Assembly: GCF_900103845.1 (NCBI RefSeq)
Contig: NZ_FNIJ01000002.1
Location: forward strand, 87,864-151,863
DNA length: 64,000 nucleotides
Direction of reading: 5' to 3'
Source of the DNA: Pseudomonas jinjuensis
GTDB taxonomy: Bacteria; Pseudomonadota; Gammaproteobacteria; Pseudomonadales; Pseudomonadaceae
The position numbers and the translations under genes were made by a program. The notes under the pieces are model-generated. The model saw only the letters and a list, made by a program, of their open reading frames with translations, was not told the DNA's origin and did no database searches. Shown one piece after another: positions 9,802 to 20,523 of this stretch (within the stretch, counting starts at the first letter, position 1; every line of letters starts with the position of its first letter).

Positions 9802-9984
9802 ATGAACAAAGACCCGAACAAGGTAGTGCAACTGCCATCGCGTACGCCGCATGGCGCGCTGGAGCGGTTGAATCGGATCACTGGTGCGCAGTTCAGTCGC
9901 TGGCCGGATTGGCTGCTTCCCGAGTCGCAGAGCAAAGCAAACTCCGAGCCCGTTGTGGATTCTCCGGAGCTTCAGGTCGGCTGA
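9802..9984 (+). CDS. Small hypothetical protein
   Basis: Encodes 60 residues starting MNKDPNKVVQLPSRTPHGAL; the frame is open from an ATG at 9736, which would add 22 residues. Hydrophilic, with no signal peptide or membrane segment. I believe a similar small gene (PA0952) sits here in P. aeruginosa, which supports it being real. No function can be suggested. The nearest Shine-Dalgarno-like sequence is weak, so the start is uncertain. Confidence 0.5.
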   Translation: MNKDPNKVVQLPSRTPHGALERLNRITGAQFSRWPDWLLPESQSKANSEPVVDSPELQVG

Positions 9985-10090
9985 TCGCCACTGTCCGCGG
10001 AGTTTCCCGCAGCCGTGCGCGGAAGGACGGCACCCTCGCCGGATAAATTCCCCGCTGCGGATTCTTCCTTACGAGTTACCCTAAGAAGGA

Positions 10091-10122
10091 CCCTGCCAGC
10101 CGTGGCTGCTGGCGGGGCTTCG
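10091..10122 (+). terminator. Possible terminator hairpin before the TlpA-like gene
   Basis: CCCTGCCAGC pairs with GCTGGCGGGG (10108-10117) around a 7-nt loop. The T-run that follows is poor (CTTCGGTT), so termination strength is doubtful. Confidence 0.4.
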
Positions 10123-10181
10123 GTTATTCCGGGTTCTCCAGGCCACCTGGTCGACAACCCGAACATGAGGAGGCTTGACGT

Positions 10182-10652
10182 ATGGGAATGCGGTTTCGGG
10201 TATTCGCTGGACTGCTCGCCGGTCTGCTCCTGGCCGGTTGTTCCGAGGATTACGGCGTCGACCAGTACGGCAAAAAGGTCGCGGCGGAAAGCCTGGACGG
10301 CCAGTGGCTGGTGATCAACTACTGGGCGGACTGGTGCGCTCCCTGCCGCACCGAGGTTCCCGAGCTGAATCTCCTGGCCAGGGAGAGCGAGGGCAAGGGG
10401 GTGCGCGTGGTTGGAGTCAACTACGACGGGCTGCGCGATGCCGAGCTGGGCAAGGCGGCCGAACAGCTGGGTATCCGCTTCACCGTGCTCGCCGACGACC
10501 CGGCTCCCCGCTTCGCCCTGCCGCACAACGAAGCCCTGCCTGTAACCTACATCGTCGACAATCGCGGCAAGTTGCGCGAACAGCTGGTCGGCGAACAGAC
10601 GGCGAAAGGGGTTCAGGCGCGTCTGGTGGCCTTGCAGGGGGAGGGGAACTGA
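10182..10652 (+). CDS. TlpA-like thioredoxin-fold lipoprotein
   Basis: Encodes 156 residues. A lipoprotein signal ends in LLLAGC (C20). The redox site is WCAPC (C52, C55) in NYWADWCAPCRTEVPEL, and the cis-Pro lies in EALPVTYIVD. It is therefore a membrane-anchored periplasmic thiol-disulfide protein of the TlpA/ResA group; partners are unknown. SD AGGAGG lies upstream. The stop overlaps the acylphosphatase ATG (TGATG). Confidence 0.9.
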   Translation: MGMRFRVFAGLLAGLLLAGCSEDYGVDQYGKKVAAESLDGQWLVINYWADWCAPCRTEVPELNLLARESEGKGVRVVGVNYDGLRDAELGKAAEQLGIRFTVLADDPAPRFALPHNEALPVTYIVDNRGKLREQLVGEQTAKGVQARLVALQGEGN

Positions 10653-10927
10653 TGGCCAGGATCTGTCTGCACGGCTTCGTCAGTGGCCGGGTTCAGGGAG
10701 TCTACTATCGGCAGAGCACGCAGCAGCAGGCGGAGCGGCTGGATGTCGACGGCTGGGTGCGCAACCTGGCTGACGGCCGCGTCGAGGTGCTGCTGGAGGG
10801 GGACGAGGCGGCAGTGCGCGAGCTGGAGGGCTGGCTGCATTCCGGGCCGCCCGATGCGGAGGTTTCCGCCGTGGAATTGCAGGAGATGAATCCCCAGGGA
10901 ATCGCCGGGTTCATCGTCCGGCGCTGA
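10652..10927 (+). CDS. acyP: Acylphosphatase
   Basis: Encodes 91 residues. The catalytic Arg is R20 in GRVQGVYYRQST and the catalytic Asn is N38 in GWVRNLADGRVEV, the two residues that define the family. It hydrolyses carboxyl-phosphate bonds such as in acetyl phosphate or 1,3-bisphosphoglycerate. The length is standard. Translationally coupled to the TlpA-like gene by a 1-nt overlap. Confidence 0.95.
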   Translation: MARICLHGFVSGRVQGVYYRQSTQQQAERLDVDGWVRNLADGRVEVLLEGDEAAVRELEGWLHSGPPDAEVSAVELQEMNPQGIAGFIVRR

Positions 10928-10960
10928 TCGCAGCCGGCGCGGAGTGGCCGCGCCGGTCGG

Positions 10961-11920
10961 TCAGTTGCTGGCTGCGCCGGGGTCGGCTGCCAGGCGTCCG
11001 GCATCCGTCAGCAGGCGGTGCAGGAATTCCTTCTGCAGTTCCGGATCGTTGCGGGTCAGCTCGATCAGGCTCTGTTCCAGTTCGCTGGCTTCCTCTTCCA
11101 TCCCCAGGTCGGAGAGCCGCTTGACCCGGTGCACCCAGTGGTGCACGTCGTCGCCTTCCAGGTCGTCGTAGATCAGCCGGTGCGCTTCCCGCAGCTTGCC
11201 GCGCAGGGAGGGGCTGACCAGCAGGCTCGCGCTGCTGCGCACATCGTCCTGCGGGTCCTGCACGCTGAACTGGAGCTTGCCGATGCGGCTGACGTCCTCG
11301 TCGGCGAACGGGCCTTCGAGCAGGTTCAGGCGCAGCACGCCGTGGCGATCGGTGAGCAGTTCCTGGGTGTCCCGACCAACGCTGACCTGCACGGGGCGTT
11401 CGGCCCAGGGCAGGCTCGAGTATTCCATGCGTTTGTCGCGCTGCTGTTCCTTGATGCTCGCCAGATTCTGTTCGGCGCGGCCGTTGGACGGGGCGTTCAT
11501 GAACGGGTTCATGCCGTCGATGCCGTAGCCGATCCAGTCGTGGGTGACGCTTTCCGGCAGGTTGCCGAGCAGCGGCACGTTCAGCACGTTCGCACCGACG
11601 CCGGCGACGAAGGCGAGCGCGCCCAGCGGGATCTCGTAGACCTCGCGCCACGCCTGGTAGGGCGTATAGCGATCGTAGCGGCGGGTCACCTCGTATTCGG
11701 TGACTTCGAAGGTCTTCTGCTCCTGGATGCGGATGCGCCGCTGCGGCAGCTCCAGCACGCCGTTGTCGCCGACGTCGATCTGCAGGCTGTGATCGAGCAG
11801 TTTGCGCTCGACGCGCTCTTCATGCTCGCTGCGCTGCGGCAGGTGATTGGCGCAGCCGCTGAGCAGCAGACTGCCGCACAGGGCGGCAGCTGCCAGACGG
11901 GTGGTGCTTCTGGGGTGCAT
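10961..11920 (-). CDS. Lipoprotein of unknown function
   Basis: Encodes 319 residues with a lipoprotein signal ending in LLLSGC (C23). There is no domain I recognise. Features include a central hydrophobic stretch (IPLGALAFVAGVGANVLNVP) and an acidic, Glu-rich C-terminal helix (EEEASELEQSLIEL). It follows proS by 8 nt, so it is likely cotranscribed with proS, as PA0955 is with proS in PAO1 (from memory). Confidence 0.85.
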   Translation of the reverse strand: MHPRSTTRLAAAALCGSLLLSGCANHLPQRSEHEERVERKLLDHSLQIDVGDNGVLELPQRRIRIQEQKTFEVTEYEVTRRYDRYTPYQAWREVYEIPLGALAFVAGVGANVLNVPLLGNLPESVTHDWIGYGIDGMNPFMNAPSNGRAEQNLASIKEQQRDKRMEYSSLPWAERPVQVSVGRDTQELLTDRHGVLRLNLLEGPFADEDVSRIGKLQFSVQDPQDDVRSSASLLVSPSLRGKLREAHRLIYDDLEGDDVHHWVHRVKRLSDLGMEEEASELEQSLIELTRNDPELQKEFLHRLLTDAGRLAADPGAASN

Positions 11921-11928
11921 CGCTTTGC

Positions 11929-13644
<1,716 letters not shown>

Positions 13645-13745
13645 CGTTGACCGTTCGCAGGTTGCAGAAGAGGAGATAGGTTGGGCATTGTACGGCTCAG
13701 GTCAGGCCGCGTACAGGGCGCGGCGGGTATGGCGGGAGGCTATGC

Positions 13746-14162
13746 ATGAGTCGATTGAGCGCATCCGAAGTACAGGCTTTCATTCGCGCCGGATTGCCCA
13801 TGGCGGAGGATCTGGACTTCCGGGTCGAGGCCCTGGAAGGGCGCAGCGCATTCGCCCGAGTTCCATTTCATGGGCGTCTGGTGCGGCCCGGAGGAACGGT
13901 ATCCGGCCCGACCATCATGGCGCTGGCGGATGCCGCGATGTACGCCGTGATACTTGCGCAGTTGGAAAACGTGGAAATGGCGGTGACGTCCAACCTGAAT
14001 ATCAATTTTCTCAGCAAGCCCAGGCCGGAGGATCTTCTGGCAGAGGCGAAGATATTAAAACTGGGGCGTCGTCAAGTGGTTTGCGAGGTGTCTGTATATT
14101 CGGTGAGCAATCAACAGGAGCTGGTTGCACATGTGACCGGAACCTATGTTTTGCCGATGTGA
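13746..14162 (+). CDS. PaaI-type hotdog-fold thioesterase
   Basis: Encodes 138 residues. The hotdog signature VRPGGTVSGPTIMALADAAM contains the Asp expected at the active site, and SNLNINFLSKP is the second conserved strand. Likely an acyl-CoA thioesterase; the substrate cannot be told. Divergent from proS; a strong terminator follows. Confidence 0.88.
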   Translation: MSRLSASEVQAFIRAGLPMAEDLDFRVEALEGRSAFARVPFHGRLVRPGGTVSGPTIMALADAAMYAVILAQLENVEMAVTSNLNINFLSKPRPEDLLAEAKILKLGRRQVVCEVSVYSVSNQQELVAHVTGTYVLPM

Positions 14163-14190
14163 TACTTCACCGGAAGTTGTTCCGTAAATA

Positions 14191-14220
14191 AGAAAAGCCC
14201 GAGTTTGCTCGGGCTTTTCT
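14191..14220. terminator. Bidirectional intrinsic terminator between thioesterase and oprD
   Basis: AGAAAAGCCCGAG and CTCGGGCTTTTCT form a perfect stem (14191-14203 / 14208-14220) with T-runs in both directions, between convergent genes. Confidence 0.92.
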
Positions 14221-14240
14221 TTGCTGCCGGATGTCGTGAT

Positions 14241-15566
14241 TTACAGTACGGACAGCGGGTAGTCGATGATCAGACGGAATTCGTCGACATCGCCTTCGCC
14301 CTGGTCGTCGTTGGCGCGGTGCCAGGCCTGGCGGATGCGGAAGGACAGGTCTTTCGCCGCGCCTTCCTGGACTACGTACTTGGCCTCGACGTTGGTTTCG
14401 TGGTGCTTGCCGTCGGCGCCATACAGGCCGGCGTACGGGGAGGTCGGATCGACGTCGGTGCCGTCGATGTCATCACCGTTGATATAGCGGGCCATGAAGG
14501 TCAGACCGGGAACGCCGTAGGTGGCCATGTTCAGGTCGTAGCGGGCCTGCCAGGATTTTTCGCCCGGGCCGTTGAAGTCCGAGTACTGGACGGAGTTGGC
14601 CAGGAAGATCGAGTCGGCGGCGTTGTTGTTGTCGCCTACGCCCAGGTAGTCGAACGGAGTGTCGCCGTCCACGTCCTGGTATGCCAGGGTGAGGGTGTGG
14701 GCGCCCAGGGTGTAGGCGGCGGCCAGGGAGAAGGTGTCGTTGTCGATGTCGCCTGCGTTGGCGTCGCCTTCGTCCTTGGTCTTGTAGTAGTTGAAGTCGA
14801 AGGCCAGGGACTGGTCGTCGGCGATCGGCAGGGTGTAGTTCAGGTTGGCGTAGTACTGCTTCCAGATGTCCTTGAACTCGGAGCCGTACAGGGAGGCGCT
14901 GAAGTTGTCGGTGAAGGCGTACCGGCCGCCGACGAAGTCGGCCTGCGGGGTTTCCACGCCGGCGTAGGCTGCGAACAGTTCGCCATCGTGGGTGGTGTCG
15001 TCATAGCTGGTGCCAGCGTAGAAGTGGCCGGCTTCCAGATCCAGGCCATCGATCTCGCTGCTCATCAGGCTGATACCGCTGGCGGTCTGCGGCAGCAGGC
15101 GGGTGCCGCCCACGGCGAATACCGGGGCTTGCGGTTGCATGTCACCGGCTTTCAGCTCGGTCTTGGAGATGCGGATCTTGCCTGCGCCGCCGGCCTTGCC
15201 GAAGGAGTCGGCTTTTTCGCCGTCGCCGTGAACTGGCAGGTTACCGGTTCCGCCTTGGCCGTCATCGAGTTTCAGGCCCAGGTAGCCGAAGGCGTCGACG
15301 CCGAAGCCCACCACGCCCTGGGTGTAGCCGGAGTTGTAGACGGCATGGAAGCCCTGAGTCCAGTCTTCGCGGGTCTGGGTGTTACCCAGGCTATTGTTGC
15401 GAATGTCACGGTTGAAATAGTAGTTGCGAACCAGGAAGTTCAGGCTGCTGTCTTCAATGAAGCCCTTGGCTTCAGCCTGATCACCTACGAAGGGTTCTGC
15501 CATTGCCATTTGCGTGCTGCCTGCAGAAACCGCCAGGGCGATGGCGCTCCACTTCATCACTTTCAT
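14241..15566 (-). CDS. oprD: OprD-family outer membrane porin
   Basis: Encodes 441 residues. A signal peptide (MKVMKWSAIALAVSAGSTQMAMA) precedes an 18-strand porin domain ending in a C-terminal aromatic/hydrophobic strand (DEFRLIIDYPLSVL). OprD proteins take up basic amino acids and, in P. aeruginosa, imipenem. Position between the hotdog thioesterase gene and the HIT/slyX pair is the one I recall for PA0958 oprD itself, which supports orthology. The ATG at 15566 is preceded by AAAGGAGCAATCACA; the A-rich stretch before it could be an Hfq/Crc target, but this is only suggestive. Confidence 0.93.
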   Translation of the reverse strand: MKVMKWSAIALAVSAGSTQMAMAEPFVGDQAEAKGFIEDSSLNFLVRNYYFNRDIRNNSLGNTQTREDWTQGFHAVYNSGYTQGVVGFGVDAFGYLGLKLDDGQGGTGNLPVHGDGEKADSFGKAGGAGKIRISKTELKAGDMQPQAPVFAVGGTRLLPQTASGISLMSSEIDGLDLEAGHFYAGTSYDDTTHDGELFAAYAGVETPQADFVGGRYAFTDNFSASLYGSEFKDIWKQYYANLNYTLPIADDQSLAFDFNYYKTKDEGDANAGDIDNDTFSLAAAYTLGAHTLTLAYQDVDGDTPFDYLGVGDNNNAADSIFLANSVQYSDFNGPGEKSWQARYDLNMATYGVPGLTFMARYINGDDIDGTDVDPTSPYAGLYGADGKHHETNVEAKYVVQEGAAKDLSFRIRQAWHRANDDQGEGDVDEFRLIIDYPLSVL

Positions 15567-16163
15567 TGTGATTGCTCCTTTGGTTTTGAAGTAATCCGCC
15601 ATCACATTGCCGCTGTGACGGCTCATTCTTTTTGTCGGCGATAACTTATAGCATGCGTGTTCAAACGGCGATAGTTGTCGGAATCTTCCGGCGAATTCAT
15701 TCTCGCCTTGTCGCAAACATGCATGACATATGTCGCTTTTACGCAGGTCTCATGTTGCGAATGGGTGTTGTCGCTGATTGGAACATGCAGGCCACTCCTT
15801 TCGGGCTTCGTGTCTTTCCGATTTCCAGGCCGGCCTTCTTTAATTGGCAGATTGATGGCCTTGTGCTGGTTCCTGTTTCTAGCAAAGGCCATGCACAAAA
15901 CGATCTTTCTTCGCGAGTGCGTCTTTCTGTCGCGATGGGGTGCTCCTGGCGCTTCCTGCGCGACGGGGCTGGACGCTGCATCGATTGTTTCCCTGGCCTG
16001 GTTTTTCCGTCCGTTGCACGATTTCAGGGCTGCCTGTCAACAGCTGCTCCGCAGTGGAGCGGCGAGATATTCCGGTCGCGCCGGCTCGGGTATCCTGCGC
16101 GGCCTGCATGCCCCGATGCGGGCTAAGCTCAATCTGGTAATTGCCTAATAAGGAGCAGCCGAT
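15567..16163. other. 597-nt non-coding gap between divergent oprD and HIT gene
   Basis: This gap has several short open frames on both strands, but none has a convincing start, Shine-Dalgarno or recognisable product. It contains a perfect palindrome GACATATGTC (15725-15734) and a TATAAG -10-like box for oprD on the minus strand near 15645-15651. It is more AT-rich than its neighbours between about 15600 and 15900. No terminator-like hairpin with a T-run was seen. Confidence 0.5.
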
Positions 16164-16589
16164 ATGTTTGTTCTGGATTCCCGTTTGCAGCAGGACACCC
16201 TGCCGCTGGGTGATTTTCCGCTGAGTCGCCTGCTGCTGATGAACGATGCCAACTACCCGTGGTTCATCCTGGTGCCGCGCCGGGAGGATGTCAGCGAACT
16301 GTTCCAGCTGGATCCCGAGGACCAGCAGGAGCTGTGGCGTGAAGCGACCAGCCTGGCGGAAGTGCTCAAGGACACCTTCAATGCCGACAAGATGAACGTG
16401 GCCAATCTCGGTAACGTGGTCAGCCAGTTGCACGTGCATGTGATCGTCCGTCGCCGTGACGACGCAGCCTGGCCGGCGCCGGTGTGGGGCAGGCACCCGG
16501 CGGTGCCCTATACGCCGGAACAGTTGCAGGTCATCCGCGATAAGCTGGAAATGGCGCTGGACGATGGTTTTCGCTTTGCGCAGGAGTGA
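16164..16589 (+). CDS. HIT-domain protein
   Basis: Encodes 141 residues. The histidine-triad-like segment is QLHVHVIVRR, close to the HxHxHxx pattern but with Gln in place of the first His, as seen in a branch of the family. NMANLGN-like residues (MNVANLGNVVS) precede it. Such proteins hydrolyse or transfer nucleotidyl groups; the missing first His makes strength of activity uncertain. SD AAGGAGCAG lies just upstream. slyX follows directly. Confidence 0.9.
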   Translation: MFVLDSRLQQDTLPLGDFPLSRLLLMNDANYPWFILVPRREDVSELFQLDPEDQQELWREATSLAEVLKDTFNADKMNVANLGNVVSQLHVHVIVRRRDDAAWPAPVWGRHPAVPYTPEQLQVIRDKLEMALDDGFRFAQE

Positions 16590-16592
16590 ATG

Positions 16593-16799
16593 ATGGAACT
16601 GGAAGAGCGGATCGCCGACCTCGAGAGTCGGCTGGCATTTCAGGACGACGCTCTGCAGACGCTGAGCGACGTGGTCTATGAGCAGGAGCGGGTCATCGAG
16701 CGTCTGGGATTGCAGATGCAGGTGTTGATCAAGCGCCTAGAAGACCTGCAGGGGCAGGTCGGGGTGGCGGAGGACGATGTGCCGCCCCCGCACTACTGA
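16593..16799 (+). CDS. slyX: SlyX family coiled-coil protein
   Basis: Encodes 68 residues, almost entirely a coiled coil ([20 protein letters not shown] and onward), ending in the typical PPPHY tail. Function is unknown. Two ATGs stand in tandem at 16590 and 16593; the second is preferred because it lies 6 nt after AGGAG. Cotranscribed with the HIT gene. Confidence 0.92.
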   Translation: MELEERIADLESRLAFQDDALQTLSDVVYEQERVIERLGLQMQVLIKRLEDLQGQVGVAEDDVPPPHY

Positions 16800-16802
16800 G
16801 CG

Positions 16803-16839
16803 AAACCAAAGGCCCGCCGAATTGGCGGGCCTTTGGTTT
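16803..16839. terminator. Bidirectional intrinsic terminator after slyX
   Basis: AAACCAAAGGCCCGCC (16803-16818) pairs perfectly with GGCGGGCCTTTGGTTT (16824-16839), 5-nt loop, between the convergent slyX and cold-shock genes. Confidence 0.92.
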
Positions 16840-16850
16840 TCAGGGGAGGG

Positions 16851-17444
16851 TCATCTGCGGACGGGAAGTGCCGCTATCACGTCTTCGGCCTGGAGGCCCT
16901 TGTCCCGCTGCACGACGGAAAACTCCACCCGCTGCCCTTCGATGAGGATGCGGTGCCCCTCGCCGCGGATCGCCCGGAAGTGCACGAAGATGTCTTCGCC
17001 GCTGTCGCGGGAGATGAAGCCGAAGCCCTTGGAGGTATTGAACCACTTGACGGTACCGGTCTCGCGATTCTCGTCGCTGGAGATGGGCGCCGCGGAGCTG
17101 GCGGGTGCCTTGCGCAGGCCGGCTGCCAGTTGCAGGGCCACGGCGACGCCGACGATCAGCAGCGGAACCAGGATGGCGGGCTGGTCGCCGATCATGGGTA
17201 GTGGCGCGAGCAACACCAGTACCTGAACGGCAATGGCCAGGACGATCAGCACGGATGCGGCGATCTGCAAGGGCTGGGCTTTCTGCGAAGGAAGCGTGGC
17301 GAACAGCAGGCTGAGCATGCCGAGCAGGGCGAGGTACACGGCATCGGCTTGTTGAAGGTAGGGCAGGGCTTCGGTGCGCAGGGCTGGAATAAAGGACAGC
17401 AACAGGGCGGCGGCGCCCGTCAGGAGATGGACGATTTTTAACAT
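16851..17444 (-). CDS. Membrane-anchored cold-shock-domain protein
   Basis: Encodes 197 residues. The N-terminal half has four hydrophobic helices (from [19 protein letters not shown] to [20 protein letters not shown]). After a short linker, residues about 128-197 form a complete cold-shock domain with RNP1-like KGFGFISRD and RNP2-like IFVHFRAI. The topology suggests an RNA/ssDNA-binding domain at the cytoplasmic face of the inner membrane. A gene annotated as cold-shock protein lies at this locus in PAO1 (PA0961, from memory). Targets are unknown. Confidence 0.85.
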   Translation of the reverse strand: MLKIVHLLTGAAALLLSFIPALRTEALPYLQQADAVYLALLGMLSLLFATLPSQKAQPLQIAASVLIVLAIAVQVLVLLAPLPMIGDQPAILVPLLIVGVAVALQLAAGLRKAPASSAAPISSDENRETGTVKWFNTSKGFGFISRDSGEDIFVHFRAIRGEGHRILIEGQRVEFSVVQRDKGLQAEDVIAALPVRR

Positions 17445-17621
17445 GGTTATAGGTTCACCTTGAGCGGGTAACGATGAAGCAGCCGGTCGACATCAATCCG
17501 CGGGATGAAAATGGGAGTTCGAGGGTCGCCGGCCTATGCGCGTGACGCACGGCGGCTATTTAACAGCAAACCCGGAGCCTTCTCAAATCAGCCGCCGGGA
17601 TCGGGTTTGGAGCGGGGAAAG

Positions 17622-17649
17622 AAAAAGCCCGGAACGAATCCGGGCTTTT
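17622..17649 (-). terminator. Intrinsic terminator after dps
   Basis: AAAAGCCCGGA and TCCGGGCTTTT form a perfect stem with a 5-nt loop. Read on the minus strand it ends in a T-run just past the dps stop codon. Confidence 0.9.
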
Positions 17650-17657
17650 GCGTCGAC

Positions 17658-18128
17658 TCAGGCGTCCAGCAGGCTGCGCAGCATCCATGCGGTCTTTTCG
17701 TGGACCTGCATGCGCTGGGTCAGCAGGTCCGCGGTGGGCTCGTCGCTGACCTTGTCGATCAGCGGGAAGATGCTGCGCGCGGTGCGGACGACCGCTTCCT
17801 GTCCCTGGACCAGTTGCTTGATCATTTCCTTGGCTTCCGGGACGCCTTCCTCTTCCTTGATCGATGAGAGGCGGGCGTAGGCGGCATAGGTGCCCGGCGC
17901 CGGGAAGCCGAGGGCGCGGATGCGTTCGGCGATGCTGTCGACCGCCAGCGCCAGTTCGTTGTACTGCCCTTCGAACATCAGGTGCAGGGTGTTGAACATC
18001 GGCCCGGTGACGTTCCAGTGGAAGTTGTGGGTCTTCAGATAGAGGGTGTAGGTGTCGGCCAGAAGACGGGAAAGACCTTCGGCGATGGAGGCGCGGTCCT
18101 GTTCGCCGATACCGATATTGATTTCCAT
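17658..18128 (-). CDS. dps: Dps-family DNA-binding ferritin-like protein
   Basis: Encodes 156 residues. The ferroxidase ligands characteristic of Dps are visible: H in [27 protein letters not shown] (with the His and the Asp/Glu pair that bind iron at the dimer interface) and the second segment in [11 protein letters not shown]. Dps forms 12-mers that store iron, detoxify peroxide and protect DNA. The N-terminus is short and not Lys-rich, so direct DNA binding may be weak. Confidence 0.95.
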   Translation of the reverse strand: MEINIGIGEQDRASIAEGLSRLLADTYTLYLKTHNFHWNVTGPMFNTLHLMFEGQYNELALAVDSIAERIRALGFPAPGTYAAYARLSSIKEEEGVPEAKEMIKQLVQGQEAVVRTARSIFPLIDKVSDEPTADLLTQRMQVHEKTAWMLRSLLDA

Positions 18129-18292
18129 GGAATTCTCCTTGCTATCTGTTTGCCAGGGACTGTTCCCCGAAGTGAATCCAGCCTAACACAGGCTTTTCCG
18201 CCATGCCTTTGGCATTGGTCAACGGGCTCGATTGAAGATGGCTATCAAGATGGGCGCTCGACATTCTGAGCGTCAGATGGTGGCCGGGCCGG

Positions 18293-18322
18293 CTGCAAGT
18301 GTGGATTTTTTCAGGCTATAAT
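18293..18322 (+). promoter_or_regulatory. Sigma70-type promoter for fmdB-aspS
   Basis: CTGCAA (18293-18298), 18-nt spacer, then a perfect TATAAT (18317-18322), followed by a GC-rich segment, 57 nt before the fmdB start. Confidence 0.7.
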
Positions 18323-18378
18323 CCGCGTCTTTGCCGCCGGGTGCGGGCCCGCGGCGTAGTGTCAGCCAAGGTGTCCCG

Positions 18379-18648
18379 ATGCCGATTTACGAATACCAGT
18401 GCGGCTCCTGCAATCATCAGCTGGAAGCCATCCAGAAGTTCAGCGACGCACCGCTGGTCGATTGCCCGGCCTGCAGCGCTCCCGAGCTGAAGAAGTTGTT
18501 GTCCGCCCCCGGTTTCCGCCTCAGCGGCGGTGGTTGGTACGAGACCGATTTCAAGACCGGCGCGAAGAAGAATCTGGCCTCCTCCGACGGGCCTGCAGCC
18601 TGTCCTGCCACCGGTTGCTCCGGCGGCGCCTGTGCCGCTGGCGACTGA
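18379..18648 (+). CDS. FmdB-type zinc ribbon protein
   Basis: Encodes 89 residues. The N-terminal zinc ribbon has two Cys pairs (YQCGSC and CPAC). The C-terminus is Gly/Ala/Cys-rich ([15 protein letters not shown]) and unlikely to be folded. The family is regulatory in name (FmdB) but without known mechanism. The gene sits 43 nt before aspS, an arrangement common in proteobacteria. Confidence 0.9.
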   Translation: MPIYEYQCGSCNHQLEAIQKFSDAPLVDCPACSAPELKKLLSAPGFRLSGGGWYETDFKTGAKKNLASSDGPAACPATGCSGGACAAGD

Positions 18649-18691
18649 GCGGTTCCAAAGAATCCAAGACTTGCGAGAAGCGAAACACACC

Positions 18692-20467
18692 ATGATGCGC
18701 AGCCACTATTGCGGCCAATTGAACGAGAGCCTGGACGGCCAGGTAGTCACTCTTTGCGGTTGGGTGCACCGCCGCCGCGACCACGGCGGGGTGATCTTCC
18801 TCGATATCCGTGACCGTGAAGGCCTGGCCCAGGTCGTGTTCGACCCGGATCGTGCGGAAACCTTCGCCAAGGCCGACCGTGTGCGCAGCGAGTACGTGGT
18901 GAAGATCACCGGCAAGGTGCGCATGCGTCCGGAAGGCGCGCGCAACGCGAACATGGCCTCCGGCGCCATCGAGGTGCTGGGCTACGAACTGGACGTGCTG
19001 AACCAGGCCGAGACTCCGCCGTTCCCGCTGGACGAGTACTCCGACGTCGGCGAGGAAACCCGCCTGCGCTACCGCTTCATCGACCTGCGTCGTCCGGAAA
19101 TGGCCGCCAAGCTGAAGCTGCGCGCGCGCATCACCAGCAGCATTCGCCGCTACCTGGACGAGAACGGCTTCCTCGACGTGGAAACCCCGATCCTCGGCCG
19201 TCCGACTCCGGAAGGCGCACGCGACTACCTGGTGCCGAGCCGTACCTACCCGGGCCACTTCTTCGCCCTGCCGCAGTCGCCCCAGCTGTTCAAGCAGCTG
19301 CTGATGGTGGCCGGCTTCGACCGCTACTACCAGATCGCCAAGTGCTTCCGCGACGAAGACCTGCGTGCCGACCGTCAGCCGGAATTCACCCAGATCGACA
19401 TCGAGACCAGCTTCCTCGAAGAAAGCGACATCATCGAAATCACCGAGAAGATGGTGCGCCAGCTGTTCAAGGAAGTGCTGGACGTCGAGTTCGACGAATT
19501 CCCGCACATGTCCTTCGAAGAAGCCATGCGCCGCTACGGTTCGGACAAGCCGGACCTGCGCATTCCGCTGGAGCTGGTGGACGTGGCCGACCAGCTGAAG
19601 GAAGTGGAATTCAAGGTGTTCTCCGGTCCGGCCAACGATCCGAAGGGCCGCGTCGCCGCCCTGCGCGTTCCGGGTGCGGCGAGCATGCCGCGCAGCCAGA
19701 TCGACGACTACACCAAGTTCGTCGGCATCTACGGCGCCAAGGGCCTGGCCTACATCAAGGTCAACGAACGCGCCAAGGGCGTGGAAGGCCTGCAGTCGCC
19801 GATCGTCAAGTTCATCCCCGAGGCCAACCTCAACGTGATCCTCGATCGCGTTGGCGCGGTCGACGGCGACATCGTGTTCTTCGGCGCCGACAAGGCGAAG
19901 ATCGTCTGCGACGCCCTGGGCGCGCTGCGCATAAAGGTCGGCCACGACCTCAAGCTGCTCACCAAAGAGTGGGCGCCGATGTGGGTGGTGGACTTCCCGA
20001 TGTTCGAAGAGAACGACGACGGCAGCCTGACTTCCCTGCACCACCCGTTCACTTCGCCCAACTGCACCCCGGAAGAGCTGGAGGCCAACCCGGCCGTGGC
20101 CCTGTCCCGCGCCTACGACATGGTGCTGAACGGCACCGAACTGGGCGGCGGCTCCATCCGTATCCACGACAAGGGCATGCAGCAGGCGGTGTTCCGCGTG
20201 CTGGGCATCGACGATGCGGAGCAGGAAGAGAAGTTCGGCTTCCTCCTCGACGCGCTGAAGTACGGTGCCCCGCCGCACGGCGGCCTGGCCTTCGGCCTGG
20301 ACCGTCTGGTGATGCTGATGACCGGCGCCTCGTCGATCCGCGAAGTGATCGCCTTCCCGAAAACCCAGAGCGCCGGCGACGTCATGACCCAGGCGCCGGG
20401 GACCGTGGACGCCAAGGCCCTGCGCGAGCTGAACATTCGCCTGCGCGAACAGGCGAAGGCCGAGTAA
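18692..20467 (+). CDS. aspS: Aspartyl-tRNA synthetase (non-discriminating type)
   Basis: Encodes 591 residues. An N-terminal OB anticodon-binding domain ([19 protein letters not shown]) is followed by the class II core: motif 2 in [18 protein letters not shown], the bacterial GAD insertion (about 280-420), and motif 3 [20 protein letters not shown]. In Pseudomonas this enzyme also charges tRNA-Asn with Asp for later amidation by GatCAB; that is family knowledge, not visible here. Two ATGs stand in tandem at 18692 and 18695. Confidence 0.98.
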   Translation: MMRSHYCGQLNESLDGQVVTLCGWVHRRRDHGGVIFLDIRDREGLAQVVFDPDRAETFAKADRVRSEYVVKITGKVRMRPEGARNANMASGAIEVLGYELDVLNQAETPPFPLDEYSDVGEETRLRYRFIDLRRPEMAAKLKLRARITSSIRRYLDENGFLDVETPILGRPTPEGARDYLVPSRTYPGHFFALPQSPQLFKQLLMVAGFDRYYQIAKCFRDEDLRADRQPEFTQIDIETSFLEESDIIEITEKMVRQLFKEVLDVEFDEFPHMSFEEAMRRYGSDKPDLRIPLELVDVADQLKEVEFKVFSGPANDPKGRVAALRVPGAASMPRSQIDDYTKFVGIYGAKGLAYIKVNERAKGVEGLQSPIVKFIPEANLNVILDRVGAVDGDIVFFGADKAKIVCDALGALRIKVGHDLKLLTKEWAPMWVVDFPMFEENDDGSLTSLHHPFTSPNCTPEELEANPAVALSRAYDMVLNGTELGGGSIRIHDKGMQQAVFRVLGIDDAEQEEKFGFLLDALKYGAPPHGGLAFGLDRLVMLMTGASSIREVIAFPKTQSAGDVMTQAPGTVDAKALRELNIRLREQAKAE

Positions 20468-20523
20468 TTCGAACAATCCGGGGCGGCATCGACGCCGCTC
20501 CGCAACAGAGTACGGAGTGAGTT

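Noticed and set aside
15632-16148. Overlapping ORFs in the oprD-HIT gap
   Set aside because: No ribosome sites, no family resemblance, several frames equally open; treated as non-coding.
18551-20476. 641-codon open frame antisense to aspS
   Set aside because: It mirrors the aspS reading frame in high-GC DNA, has no recognisable domain and no own start signal; aspS on the other strand is certain.
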